DNA of 34,817 bases from Breznakibacter sp. (GTDB lineage: Bacteria; Bacteroidota; Bacteroidia; Bacteroidales; Marinilabiliaceae), in assembly GCA_018055415.1 (NCBI GenBank), contig JAGPHP010000008.1, forward strand, positions 1 to 34,817. Reading direction: 5' to 3'. The notes beneath the pieces were generated by a model. It ran no database searches and had not been told where the DNA came from. It was given only the letters and a program-made list of their open reading frames with translations. The position numbers and the translations under genes are program-made. Positions 1 to 8,968 of this stretch are shown in pieces (positions within the stretch are counted from its first letter, which is position 1; each line of letters begins with the position of its first letter).

Positions 1-414
<414 letters not shown>

Positions 415-783
415 TTAGAAATGAGATATTTAAAAAATATATTTTTATCTCATCTAAGGCAAACATATTTAAATGATTTGTGTTCGATGTACGAGATTAA
501 TCTCTTTCGCAAAGTTTCAGACGCCATAAATGAACGGATATATCATCAGCACAACCATTTTTCTCTGGTAGAGACCTACATTTATCGCGTCTCGATTCAC
601 AATTTGTTATCTTAAAAAAATCTCAAATACCTACATTCTGTATCTAGCACACGTTAATTTTTCCAACACATTAACTCCTTCTTAAGAGCTATATTACATA
701 TACATTAGTGCTAGTTAAGTCATATACAATTCATATTTAACATAAATATATCACTGTTATGTCACAACTTTTATATCTTAAAG

Positions 784-827
784 GTGGAATATACGTGGGA
801 TATATATGGGATATACGTGGGATATAT
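784..827. repeat. Four tandem copies of an 11-bp unit (GTGGGATATAY)
   Basis: Four contiguous 11-base units are visible: GTGGAATATAC, GTGGGATATAT, ATGGGATATAC, GTGGGATATAT. They alternate so that a 22-base double unit repeats twice with only two differences. An 11-base spacing is close to one helical turn, which would place identical bases on one face of the DNA, as in arrays of binding sites. The array lies about 510 bases upstream of the MCP start. A role as an operator is inference only. Confidence 0.75.
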
Positions 828-1230
828 GCAAGATTAGGGTAGATTTTCCACGAAACTTGTATAACCTTAATACGAATTATAATTGTTGTAAATAATTGAT
901 TGTAGTAACCCATTTTTTTCAAACTCTTTCCCTATGAAAGGGATTTTGTGGTGAGATCATTACAGGAAGTGAAATTTTTGATTACAATGTATTCTTTTTT
1001 AAACCGATCTTATGACATGAAAATTATTACTGTAACTTGTGTAATTAGTGGACTTTAATTTTGAAAGCGATCTTAACTCAACTTTCATCTCAGCGCTGCG
1101 TACTCTTGTTTAATGGATAAATTCAAACTTTTTCAACAAACTTTCTTTATTATGTAACCGAATTATCAATGGGAACGTATTAAAAGTTCAAAATAATTAC
1201 TATTTTTATTAAGAGATTTGTTAATTTGTA

Positions 1231-1259
1231 TTGATTTTAGCTTTTAGTTATTATATTTG
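1231..1259 (+). promoter_or_regulatory. Candidate promoter of the chemosensory operon
   Basis: TTG at 1231-1233, an 18-base spacer, then TATATTTG at 1252-1259. This fits the Bacteroidota sigma-A type promoter consensus TTG-N17-23-TAnnTTTG at every defined base. Transcription would start near 1265, leaving a leader of about 75 bases before the MCP ATG at 1341. It is the best promoter match seen upstream of the long same-strand gene run. Confidence 0.55.
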
Positions 1260-1340
1260 GTTCCTATCTTTACCTCTGATTATTCAGAGTTTTTGTCCAT
1301 ATTGTAATTCGTTGATTAGTTTTTATTAAGAAATTTTTAT

Positions 1341-3047
1341 ATGTTGAAGTTAAAACTGAATATTGCTCAGAAACTTATTTATGGGTTTGGAACGATTCTT
1401 TTTGCCATATTCTTGAATGGTATCATTACTTTCTTCTCACTATCTAATAGTAGAGGACTGAATGAGGATGTGACCCAAGTTTACTCACCTTCGGTAGCAA
1501 TTTTAGATCAATATAACGCCATGATCGACCAATCGAAGATGTTGATCAGAAGTTGGGTGTTTGTTGATAAGCAACCTGGTGGCCCCGATAAAACTAAATT
1601 GGTTGTTATTCACGACTCTATCTATCCAGCCATAAAACAACAGATGAAAGCTATCTCTGTCAATTGGAAAGAGGAAGATGTGGCAAAGATGACCTCTGTT
1701 ATCAATAAAACGGATAGTCTTTTTACTTCGCATAAGTATGTTATGGAGAGCCTCTCTACATTTCAGTCATACGACGATGCGATGATCATGTTTGAAGTTG
1801 AACCAATGGTTACTGAAGGGGGAGACATTATAACGCTAAGTGATCAAATCAATGAAATTTTAAAAGGTCTAAGCAAAGAGTACAGTACAATCAATCAAGC
1901 TTCATTGGATGAGATGAACACTTCATTCTCTATCTTATCGTTCGTTATTGTTATTCTTTCATTAATAACTTTAGGTGCCTCGGTGGCCATGGGCTATTAT
2001 CTCTATAGCTCAATTGTTGTTCCTCTTCAAAAAGGTGTAACATTTGCCCAAGCCATTGGAAAAGGTGATCTCACTGCTACGGTTGATGTAAAACAAGATG
2101 ACGAAATTGGTGCATTAGCAGACGCCCTAAGAGATATGGCGGTGAATCTACGTCAAATTGTGGTCAGCATAAAAAATAATGCCAACGAGTTGGTTACCTC
2201 TAGTAGCTTATTAAAGTTTAGCTCAATACAACTAACAAAGGGATCTTCCGATCAAGCTGCTAATGCCGAGGAGGTTTCTACTTCGATTGAAGAGATGGTG
2301 GCAAATATTGAGCAAAACACAGAAAATGCTATTGCAACAGAAAAAATCACAGTTGAAACAGCTAAAGATGTATCTATAGCCGATCAACTCTCTTCTCAAG
2401 CAGCAAAAGCGATGAAGGAGGTTTCTGAAAAAATTACCATCATCGGAGATATCGCATTCCAAACCAATATTCTTGCGCTTAACGCGGCGGTTGAAGCGGC
2501 TCGTGCCGGAGAGCATGGTCGCGGATTTGCGGTTGTTGCGTCTGAGGTTCGTAAGTTAGCCGAAAGAAGTAAACTTGCTGCTAACGAAATATTTGGACTT
2601 GTAAATACTGGGTTAAAGGTGTCTAAAGAGGCTGGTGATAAAGCTCGTCTGTTAGTGCCTGATATTGAAAGAACAACACAATTGATCAAGGAGATTGCTG
2701 CTGCTAGTTTGGAGCAAAAAACGGGTGCTGATCAAATTAACTTAGCTATGCAACAGTTAAATAACATCACGCAAGAAAATGCCTCATCTTCAGATCAATT
2801 AACATCTAGCTCAGAGCAACTCTCTTATTTGGCTAATAGCCTTAAAGAGGCAATTGCTTTCTTCCAAATCGAGCTTGAAGAGGAGCAAAATGGTGAAATT
2901 GTTCCAACAGCTCCAACTCCTAGAGTTGAAAATAAAGCTAATACTTATATTCACGAGAGACCTAATTCAACTGTAACTCCAAGTAAATCATCAGATATTA
3001 TTAATCTTGGTAGAGAGTTTGATATTGATAATTACGAGAAGTTTTAA
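1341..3047 (+). CDS. Methyl-accepting chemotaxis protein with C-terminal CheR-tether-like pentapeptide
   Basis: The 568-residue transmembrane chemoreceptor should feed the CheA/CheW proteins encoded downstream. Order: cytoplasmic start, TM1 about 9-31, a roughly 165-residue periplasmic region probably of four-helix-bundle type, TM2 about 196-222, HAMP about 222-276, then the signalling coiled coil. The hairpin tip [16 protein letters not shown] lies near 385-400 and the preceding [13 protein letters not shown] is intact. The return helix carries the usual EIAAASLEQ and SSSEQL stretches, plausible methylation sites for CheR, CheB and CheD. A flexible Pro/Thr/Ser-rich tail from about 516 ends in NYEKF, fitting the x-aromatic-x-x-aromatic CheR-docking pentapeptide (NWETF in E. 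coli receptors). The ligand is unknown. It is the first gene of the operon and the only MCP in the window. Confidence 0.95.
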   Translation: MLKLKLNIAQKLIYGFGTILFAIFLNGIITFFSLSNSRGLNEDVTQVYSPSVAILDQYNAMIDQSKMLIRSWVFVDKQPGGPDKTKLVVIHDSIYPAIKQQMKAISVNWKEEDVAKMTSVINKTDSLFTSHKYVMESLSTFQSYDDAMIMFEVEPMVTEGGDIITLSDQINEILKGLSKEYSTINQASLDEMNTSFSILSFVIVILSLITLGASVAMGYYLYSSIVVPLQKGVTFAQAIGKGDLTATVDVKQDDEIGALADALRDMAVNLRQIVVSIKNNANELVTSSSLLKFSSIQLTKGSSDQAANAEEVSTSIEEMVANIEQNTENAIATEKITVETAKDVSIADQLSSQAAKAMKEVSEKITIIGDIAFQTNILALNAAVEAARAGEHGRGFAVVASEVRKLAERSKLAANEIFGLVNTGLKVSKEAGDKARLLVPDIERTTQLIKEIAAASLEQKTGADQINLAMQQLNNITQENASSSDQLTSSSEQLSYLANSLKEAIAFFQIELEEEQNGEIVPTAPTPRVENKANTYIHERPNSTVTPSKSSDIINLGREFDIDNYEKF

Positions 3048-3062
3048 GTACTTATAACGTTT

Positions 3063-3365
3063 ATGGAAAATGTAAGCATTAAGCTTCATGATGATAAGTC
3101 AATTATCATTTTTAAAGGAGCCCTTAATATTAATTATATCTCCGCGATTAAAGGAGAACTAGAGGAGTTAATCTCTTTCGATAATGATATCGAGGTTCAC
3201 CTTGAGTCACCAGATAGTATTGATGTTACATTTGTTCAACTCTTGGTTGCACTAAGAAATTCGTGCAATGCAAAAGATTCAAAATTCAAAATAACAAGTC
3301 AACTCTCAGACGATGTCTTGGGACTGATGAAAAATGCAGGTTTAGAAGATTTATTTATTAATTAA
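3063..3365 (+). CDS. STAS-domain protein
   Basis: A 100-residue single-domain protein with the STAS fold pattern of anti-sigma-factor antagonists: a beta start (VSIKLHDDKSIIIFKGAL), a helix, then the loop-helix PDSIDVTFVQLLVALRNSC. In classical members this loop reads D-S-S-G-L and a Ser is phosphorylated by a partner kinase. Here it reads D54-V-T-F-V, so only T56 could serve. It lies 15 bases after the MCP and 13 before cheY, so it is very likely co-expressed. Given the SpoIIE-type phosphatase and SiaB-type kinase encoded later, it could be a second partner-switch component. It could equally be a scaffold that binds the array. Family call firm, role unknown. Confidence 0.8.
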   Translation: MENVSIKLHDDKSIIIFKGALNINYISAIKGELEELISFDNDIEVHLESPDSIDVTFVQLLVALRNSCNAKDSKFKITSQLSDDVLGLMKNAGLEDLFIN

Positions 3366-3378
3366 TAGAATCATAATT

Positions 3379-3744
3379 ATGGCAAAAACGGTTCTTATTG
3401 TTGACGACTCGGAAAGTATACGCGAAGTTGTAAACTTTACGCTTCAAAATGAGGGATACGACGTGTTAGTAGGGGTTGATGGCGAAGATGCGCTTAAATT
3501 CCTTGATGGACGAGAAATTGACATCATTATTACTGACCTTCATATGCCAAACCTTGATGGCTTAGGTCTTATCCGAAAAGTAAGAGAGATGGATACTTAT
3601 AAGCATATTCCAATTCTTTTCTTAACTACTGAATCTCAAGCATCTAAGAAGATGGAAGCTAAAGAGGCCGGCGCTACAGGTTGGATTATTAAACCTTTTG
3701 TTCCAGCGAAGTTACTAAGTGCAATTACAAGGGTTATTAGGTAA
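3379..3744 (+). CDS. cheY: CheY-type single-domain response regulator
   Basis: A 121-residue receiver domain with no output domain. Acidic pair D9-D10, phosphoacceptor D53 in IIITDLHMPNLDG, conserved T83/T84 in the LFLTTES strand, and K105-P106 in WIIKPF are all present, so it should accept phosphate from CheA. Because no flagellar motor gene is seen, its target is not evident. Candidates are a gliding-related or secretion-related partner, or the Sia/transport part of this operon. Its stop codon overlaps the next start (TAATG at 3742-3746), indicating translational coupling to the Hpt protein. Confidence 0.93.
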   Translation: MAKTVLIVDDSESIREVVNFTLQNEGYDVLVGVDGEDALKFLDGREIDIIITDLHMPNLDGLGLIRKVREMDTYKHIPILFLTTESQASKKMEAKEAGATGWIIKPFVPAKLLSAITRVIR

Positions 3745-4103
3745 TGGAAGAGATTATAAAAGGGTTTGTTGACGAAACTGTCAAAAATTTGGCAGAAACA
3801 ATTGAGTTTTGCTCAGTTGGGGATAGGTTGTTGGAGAAACGTGAGGTAGAAAAAGTATTCTTTGTTATGCACTCCCTAACAGGATCGGCGGCAATGTTCG
3901 GGTTTAATAATGTTGCGCAATATTCTTTATATACCGAGAGAGTGTATGATAAGATCCGAAAGGGCGAAAAACATATAACTCCCGAAATTAAGGATATGAC
4001 CGTTACTGTTTCTCAAAAAATAAAAAAGATTGTGCTAAAAGAGGATGTGAAAGGTGATCAACCTGAACTCATCGACTTTTTTAAAACACAGCTTGAAAGC
4101 TAA
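3744..4103 (+). CDS. Stand-alone Hpt (histidine phosphotransfer) domain protein
   Basis: A 119-residue all-helical Hpt domain. The phosphorylatable His is H43 in the motif HSLTGSAAMFGF, where typical Hpt domains read HxLKG, so the Lys two residues after the conserved Leu-Thr/Lys position is replaced by Thr. The same region of CheA in the next gene is HSLKGGGAMFGF, and the two share the AMFGFN run, so this looks like a duplicated copy of the CheA P1 domain. It could shuttle phosphate between CheA or another kinase and a receiver such as CheY or CheB. Coupled to cheY by a one-base overlap. Confidence 0.85.
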   Translation: MEEIIKGFVDETVKNLAETIEFCSVGDRLLEKREVEKVFFVMHSLTGSAAMFGFNNVAQYSLYTERVYDKIRKGEKHITPEIKDMTVTVSQKIKKIVLKEDVKGDQPELIDFFKTQLES

Positions 4104-4114
4104 AACTACGTTTG

Positions 4115-6208
4115 ATGATTGACAAGTTTAGGGGTAAGTTTGTAGAAGAGTCCTTAGATAATATTCGTGACCTCGAAGAGTCTCTCTTTTTATTAGAGGG
4201 TGACACTAAGAATCGCGAGATTATTGAACGGATCTTCCGTGCCATGCACTCGCTTAAAGGTGGTGGTGCCATGTTCGGATTTAACGATTTGAGTGAGTTC
4301 ACGCACCATTTAGAAACCGTTTTCGATTGGGTTCGTACGGGTAAGTTAGAGGTGTCTAAAGATCTCATTACCCTTACTTTTGAATCAGTAGATGAAATTA
4401 AAATTCTTCTTAATAAAGGTGACTTAACCGAAGAGTCTGACAAAGTTGAGTTAAGAGCAATTACCTCAAAAGTCAAAGGGTTCATTAATTTAAGTGGCAA
4501 AGTTGTTGCGTCAGCTTCCTCTCAGCAAAATGTGGCTGTAGTTGAATCACCAATCGAAACCTCGAAATCCTACTTAATTTCATTTATCCCAAATAAAGAT
4601 ATTCTTCAAAATGGAACCAATACGCTTTTCTTATTAGATGATCTTCATGGGATTGGCAATTTTGTTGTGCTTTCAAATTTTGATCATGTACCTACTTTCG
4701 AAAAACTTGATCCAACAACACACTACATCTCTTGGCAAGGGGTTCTTAATTCGGAAGAGAGTCTTAACGATATTAAGGATGTCTTTATCTTCGTTGAAGA
4801 TGAGTGTATTCTCGAAATCGATGAGATTTGCGTAGGTAATATTCTCGAGAATGAGGATTTTGTGCAGAAGTTCCAATCACATAAAAATGAGGGGAAATTC
4901 TTAAATAAAGAAGAGGTTCTTGCTTTTGGGAAAGCGCTCAGACCGCAAGTTGTTGTTGAGGCTGTGCCCAAAGCGGATGAGGATACTTTAGCTGCTGATA
5001 GACAAAAAGCCCATCTCAAAGAGAGTAAAATATCGAGTATTCGCGTGGCCTCTAAAAAGGTCGATGAGTTGGTGAATTTGGTCTCTGAGCTCGTTACCAT
5101 TCAGGCACAACTAAGCTTGTATGCCGAAAAGAGTGGCGATCCTGGAATACTTAATCTTACTGAGTCTGTTCAGAAGTTATCTCGACAACTTCGGGATAAT
5201 GCTTTTGAAATTAGTTTGATGCCACTGCAAGCCGAACTTCTAAGATTTCAACGTTTGGTTCGTGATCTCTCGAAGGATCTTAATAAAGAGATTAATCTCG
5301 AAATTGAAGGAGGAGATATTGAACTTGATAAGAATATTATAGAGCATCTTACCGATCCTTTACTGCACATGATTCGTAATAGTATCGATCATGGTATTGA
5401 AAATCCTCAAGAGCGTATCTCAAAAGGAAAACCAGCCCAAGGAACAATTAATTTTAAGGCCTATTACTCTGGACCTAGCGTAATCATTAAGCTAATTGAC
5501 GATGGTAAAGGTATCGATCCTATTCAAATTAAGAAGAAAGCCATCGCCAAAGGCTTGATAGATGCTAATGTTCAGCTAACAAACAAGGAGATATTTGACC
5601 TTCTCTTTTTGAGTGGTTTTACAACCAAGGAGTCTGTTTCTGATCTCTCAGGGCGTGGAGTTGGAATGGATGTTGTAAAACGAAAAATCTCCGAAATTAG
5701 AGGCGAGGTTACTATCGATTCGGTTGTTAATCAAGGAACTACCATAACATTGGAGCTTCCTATGACACTTTCAATTATTGATGGTTTGTTAGTAGCTTTA
5801 GCCGATAATCAATTTGTTTTACCTACATCAATTATTGAGAAGATCTTTGCAGTTAATGTGAAGGATTTGAAAATCAGCAATCATGTTATTGTCCTTGATA
5901 ATCAACAATATTCATTTATCTCATTGCGAGAGTTATTTCATGAAGAAGATATTGTTACAGGAAGAGAGCATATTATCTTAGTAAAAAATGATGATAAGAA
6001 GATTGCACTTTTGGTTGATGATATACTAGGTGAATATCAAGTAGTTGTAAAACCTTTAGGAAGGGTTTTAAAGAGTCAAGATATTATTTCTGGAGCCTCG
6101 ATCATGGGTGATGGAACGATCTCTTTGGTATTAGATATTCATCGCTTGGTTCACCATAATAATTTTAAGAGAGCAAGAGTTAAAAAATCTGGAACCGAAA
6201 ACTTGTAG
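4115..6208 (+). CDS. cheA: Chemotaxis histidine kinase CheA
   Basis: A 697-residue CheA with all core domains. P1/Hpt at about 1-105 with phosphorylated H45 (HSLKGG). A P2-like region at about 145-270 (YLISFIPNKDILQNGTN). P3 dimerisation helices at about 300-370. P4 ATPase at about 375-550 with N-box RNSIDH (N422), G1 DDGKGID (D462) and G2 GRGVGMD (513-519). P5, the CheW-like domain, to the end. It takes receptor input through CheW and phosphorylates CheY and CheB. I chose the ATG at 4115. An in-frame TTG at 4112 is one codon earlier and less likely. It sits 11 bases after the Hpt gene. Confidence 0.96.
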   Translation: MIDKFRGKFVEESLDNIRDLEESLFLLEGDTKNREIIERIFRAMHSLKGGGAMFGFNDLSEFTHHLETVFDWVRTGKLEVSKDLITLTFESVDEIKILLNKGDLTEESDKVELRAITSKVKGFINLSGKVVASASSQQNVAVVESPIETSKSYLISFIPNKDILQNGTNTLFLLDDLHGIGNFVVLSNFDHVPTFEKLDPTTHYISWQGVLNSEESLNDIKDVFIFVEDECILEIDEICVGNILENEDFVQKFQSHKNEGKFLNKEEVLAFGKALRPQVVVEAVPKADEDTLAADRQKAHLKESKISSIRVASKKVDELVNLVSELVTIQAQLSLYAEKSGDPGILNLTESVQKLSRQLRDNAFEISLMPLQAELLRFQRLVRDLSKDLNKEINLEIEGGDIELDKNIIEHLTDPLLHMIRNSIDHGIENPQERISKGKPAQGTINFKAYYSGPSVIIKLIDDGKGIDPIQIKKKAIAKGLIDANVQLTNKEIFDLLFLSGFTTKESVSDLSGRGVGMDVVKRKISEIRGEVTIDSVVNQGTTITLELPMTLSIIDGLLVALADNQFVLPTSIIEKIFAVNVKDLKISNHVIVLDNQQYSFISLRELFHEEDIVTGREHIILVKNDDKKIALLVDDILGEYQVVVKPLGRVLKSQDIISGASIMGDGTISLVLDIHRLVHHNNFKRARVKKSGTENL

Positions 6209-6213
6209 TTAAG

Positions 6214-6663
6214 ATGGCTAATGATACAATAAGAACTAATATTGCGGTGGTGGTCAAGAATGAACCATTTGCGTTTGATGCACTCAGAGTACGAAATATC
6301 CTTGAGGTAGGTCGTATTACGCGTGTGCCAAATGCAAAGGAGTTTATTCTGGGTGTCATCAATCATCATGGAAGTATTATTCCTGTAGCTGATTTTGCAT
6401 CAATACTTGGTAAAGGTTCTATTGAAATTCATAAAGAGTGCGCTATTCTTGTTGTAAGTAGTGACGATACTTTGGAATCGCAGATAGGATTTTTAGTCGA
6501 AGAGGTGAGAGAAGTTTTCGAAATAAAGGATGAGCAAATTGCAAAATCTGTTGCTGTTGATGGTGCTGGTTTGGTTGATAGTTTCGAGGGAACTGTGAGT
6601 AAAGATGGTGAGTTCATTCAATTGATAAATATTGATCAACTTATTACTGTAATAGAGAGTTAA
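6214..6663 (+). CDS. cheW: CheW coupling protein, first copy
   Basis: A 149-residue single CheW domain, the usual length for the family. It links receptor tips to the CheA P5 domain. Typical features: a beta-barrel start FAFDALRVRNILEVGRIT, then FILGVINHHGSIIPVADFA matching the family pattern of lGvinlRG.iiPvvdl, and GFLVEEVREVFEI near the end. The start ATG lies five bases after the cheA stop. It is followed seven bases later by a second, clearly different CheW, so the array here has two coupling proteins. Confidence 0.92.
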   Translation: MANDTIRTNIAVVVKNEPFAFDALRVRNILEVGRITRVPNAKEFILGVINHHGSIIPVADFASILGKGSIEIHKECAILVVSSDDTLESQIGFLVEEVREVFEIKDEQIAKSVAVDGAGLVDSFEGTVSKDGEFIQLINIDQLITVIES

Positions 6664-6670
6664 GAATATT

Positions 6671-7156
6671 ATGATGGATAACGAGATTAATTCATATCTG
6701 GTTTTTAGAATTGACAGTAATGAATTTGCTGCTCATGTAAGTAAAGTTGTTGAGATATTAGAGTATAAGCAGCCTTTGCCGATGCCTGATGCTCCTTCTT
6801 TTTTACTCGGAGTTCTAGAACATCGCGATGAGATGGTTCCAGTTGTGGATCCAAGCCGTAAGTTTGGATTAAATGCCTTAACTATCACTACGGCAAGTTG
6901 CATAATCATTCTTGAGCTAACGCATGCAACCACAAAACGTAATGTAAAGATCGGTGTTGTTGTTGATGCTGTTACCGATATTATTGAACCTGATGGTGAG
7001 GAGTTGAAGTCTATTCAAAATGATTTTAGACCTGACTATATTCTTGGAACTTACAAGAAAGATGATAAGTTTTATATGGTTTTAAATGTTGACAAGGTCT
7101 TTTCAACAAATGAAATTGTAGAGATGAGCACTATTATTACTGATGCTAAAAAATAG
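6671..7156 (+). CDS. cheW: CheW coupling protein, second copy
   Basis: A 161-residue CheW domain with FAAHVSKVVEILEYKQPLP, then FLLGVLEHRDEMVPVVDPS and GVVVDAVTDIIEPDGEE. It is diverged from the first CheW (for instance HRDEMVPVVDPS against HHGSIIPVADFA). Two CheW copies in one operon often reflect arrays with two receptor-coupling geometries or CheW-only rings. Which applies here cannot be told. Two ATG codons are adjacent (6671 and 6674) and either may be used. Confidence 0.9.
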   Translation: MMDNEINSYLVFRIDSNEFAAHVSKVVEILEYKQPLPMPDAPSFLLGVLEHRDEMVPVVDPSRKFGLNALTITTASCIIILELTHATTKRNVKIGVVVDAVTDIIEPDGEELKSIQNDFRPDYILGTYKKDDKFYMVLNVDKVFSTNEIVEMSTIITDAKK

Positions 7157-7161
7157 TTGTG

Positions 7162-8037
7162 ATGAGTTTAGATAAAAATAAAGATATGCAAAAAGAGTTG
7201 GAGTGCTTCAAAGCTGAGTTAAGCGACGCTGACTTCAAGATCTTTAGCGATTTTATTTATACTCAATATGGTATTAAAATGCCTCCTATTAAGAAGGTGA
7301 TGTTGCAAGGACGTCTTCTTAAAAGGATCAGAGAGTTAGGAATGAAGTCCTATACCGAATATAAAAACTATTTTTTTGGTAAAGAGGGACAAGAACGTGA
7401 ACTCTATAATTTTTTGAACGTTGTTACTACCAATAAAACAGATTTTTTTAGAGAACCTGTGCATTTCGATTTTTTGAGAAATAGTGTGATACCCGAATTT
7501 GTGTCTCATAAATTAGGTGGTCAGCAGTTTAAAGTTTGGAGTGCAGGATGTTCGAGCGGCGAGGAGTTATACACCATATCATTAGTTCTTAATGAGTATA
7601 AGAGAGAGAATATTGGATTTAATTACTCAATTTTAGGAACAGACATTTCGCATAATGTGATGGGAATTGCTGCTAAAGGGATCTACTCTGATAAAAAAAT
7701 TGAAACAGTGTCACTCGATCTTAAAAAGCGTTATTTCCTAAAGAGCAAGGATCGCGATAATCCTACCATAAAGGTTAGACCCGAATTGCAAAATAATGTC
7801 TCTTTAAAGTATTTAAATCTAATGGATAGTGTTTATGACATAAAAGAGATGTATAATGTTATTTTTTGCCGTAACGTGATGATCTATTTCGATAGACCCA
7901 CACAAGAGGCAGTAATTAATAAACTTTGTAGAAACTTGGAGCCAGGGGGCTATTTCTTTATTGGTCACTCCGAGTCTTTATCAGGAATGGATGTTCCACT
8001 ACAACATATTAAACCAACAATTTTTAGAAAAGTATAA
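7162..8037 (+). CDS. cheR: Chemoreceptor methyltransferase CheR
   Basis: A 291-residue SAM-dependent glutamate methyltransferase that methylates the receptor. The N-terminal helical CheR domain (about 15-100) is followed by the methyltransferase domain: SAM motif SAGCSSGEELYTI (G129-E135), the acidic ribose-binding D161 in LGTDIS, and FCRNVMIYFD (C236-N238). FFREP before the catalytic domain is typical. All key positions are intact, in contrast to the third CheR-like protein in this operon. It may dock on the NYEKF tail of the MCP. I chose ATG 7162; a GTG at 7159 directly before it is possible. Confidence 0.94.
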   Translation: MSLDKNKDMQKELECFKAELSDADFKIFSDFIYTQYGIKMPPIKKVMLQGRLLKRIRELGMKSYTEYKNYFFGKEGQERELYNFLNVVTTNKTDFFREPVHFDFLRNSVIPEFVSHKLGGQQFKVWSAGCSSGEELYTISLVLNEYKRENIGFNYSILGTDISHNVMGIAAKGIYSDKKIETVSLDLKKRYFLKSKDRDNPTIKVRPELQNNVSLKYLNLMDSVYDIKEMYNVIFCRNVMIYFDRPTQEAVINKLCRNLEPGGYFFIGHSESLSGMDVPLQHIKPTIFRKV

Positions 8038-8056
8038 ATTAGAAAAATATAGAAAT

Positions 8057-8956
8057 ATGAGTAACTTATCTGACAAACAGCTTTTACGTGAACTAAAAAC
8101 TCGCCTTGAGGAGAGTAGTATGTACGAAAATGAAATGAAGGAGCTGACTCGTGAATTACAAGACGTTACCAAAAGGCTACGTGAGTCGGAGGCACTTAAA
8201 AGCCACTTTATTTCTAATATTTCTAATGAGATAATAAATCCATTTACTTCCATTTTAGGATTGTCTAAGGCCATACTGTCTGTTGAAAAACAAGATTGGA
8301 AAAAAGTCGTTTCTATGGTGGCTCTAATTCACTCAGAGGCATTTAATCTTGATTTCCAATTGAGAAATATCTTTGTAGCTGCTAAAATTGAAGCGGGCGA
8401 AATTCAGCCTAACACTGCTAAAGTGAATATTAAAAGCCTTATTCAAACAGTGCTCGATGGTTTTACCATTGTCTCGCGAAAAATGGGCATTGAGATAATT
8501 CTCAATTTTAATATTGAGCATGGTTTTGGAAAAAATTTCTACTTCAAAACAGATTCTGAGAAGCTAAAATTAATCGTGAGCAATTTGGTTAACAATGCTT
8601 TAAAGTATAGTTATAAGGATAGCAAGATAATTTTAACTATTAGTGTTGATGAAGACCTATTGACTATAAGTGTACAAGATTTTGGTACAGGTATCTCGGA
8701 AAAGAATCAAAAGATCATTTTTGAAAGATTTAAACGTTTGGATACAGGTATCAACTCGATTAATCGTGGTCATGGTTTGGGATTGTCTATTACCAAAGCG
8801 TTACTGGATGTTCTTGGAGGTAATATCGAAATAAAGAGTGTTAAGGGAGAAGGCTCAACGTTTGCAATCTTCGTTCCTGAAGCCAAAAATTTGGTCGATG
8901 GATTTAGTGGAGATGGAAATGATACTTTCTTTGATGATGGTGAAGAGATTTTTTAA
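8057..8956 (+). CDS. Histidine-kinase-like protein without the phosphoacceptor His; possible CheY-P phosphatase
   Basis: A soluble 299-residue protein: a coiled coil (about 5-48), a HisKA-like dimerisation region (about 45-115) and a complete HATPase domain. At the place where HisKA reads F-I-S-N-I-S-H-E-x-x-T/N-P the sequence is FISNISNEIINPF, so the phosphorylated His is Asn (N57, codon AAT). The ATP site looks good: N-box NLVNNALKYS, G1 DFGTGIS, F-box FERFKR, G2 GHGLGLS. The E58-x-x-N61 pair fits the E/D-x-x-T/N motif that gives HisKA kinases phosphatase activity. Autophosphorylation is therefore unlikely, while dephosphorylation of CheY or a scaffold role remains possible. The reading frame is open back into cheR (to 7961), but the ATG at 8057, 20 bases after the cheR stop, is the sensible start. 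Confidence 0.85.
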   Translation: MSNLSDKQLLRELKTRLEESSMYENEMKELTRELQDVTKRLRESEALKSHFISNISNEIINPFTSILGLSKAILSVEKQDWKKVVSMVALIHSEAFNLDFQLRNIFVAAKIEAGEIQPNTAKVNIKSLIQTVLDGFTIVSRKMGIEIILNFNIEHGFGKNFYFKTDSEKLKLIVSNLVNNALKYSYKDSKIILTISVDEDLLTISVQDFGTGISEKNQKIIFERFKRLDTGINSINRGHGLGLSITKALLDVLGGNIEIKSVKGEGSTFAIFVPEAKNLVDGFSGDGNDTFFDDGEEIF

Positions 8957-8968
8957 GGCATTAAGTTG

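Noticed and set aside
421-615. 64-codon plus-strand open frame starting ATG at 421
   Set aside because: No domain, signal or operon context, in AT-rich intergenic DNA next to the ahcY promoter. The composition looks random.
737-922. 61-codon minus-strand open frame with YIPxYIP-like repeats
   Set aside because: The repeated residues are only a translation of the 11-bp DNA repeat at 784-827.
926-943. Small inverted repeats CTTTC/GAAAG and TCCCT/AGGGA
   Set aside because: Stems of five bases in AT-rich DNA are expected by chance, and no T run follows.
4081-4500. 139-codon minus-strand open frame opposite cheA
   Set aside because: A shadow of the strongly supported cheA gene with no recognisable motif.
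7961-8056. Longer N-terminus of the kinase-like protein reaching into cheR
   Set aside because: It would overlap cheR by 77 bases, and the extra residues are out-of-frame cheR sequence. The ATG at 8057 fits better.
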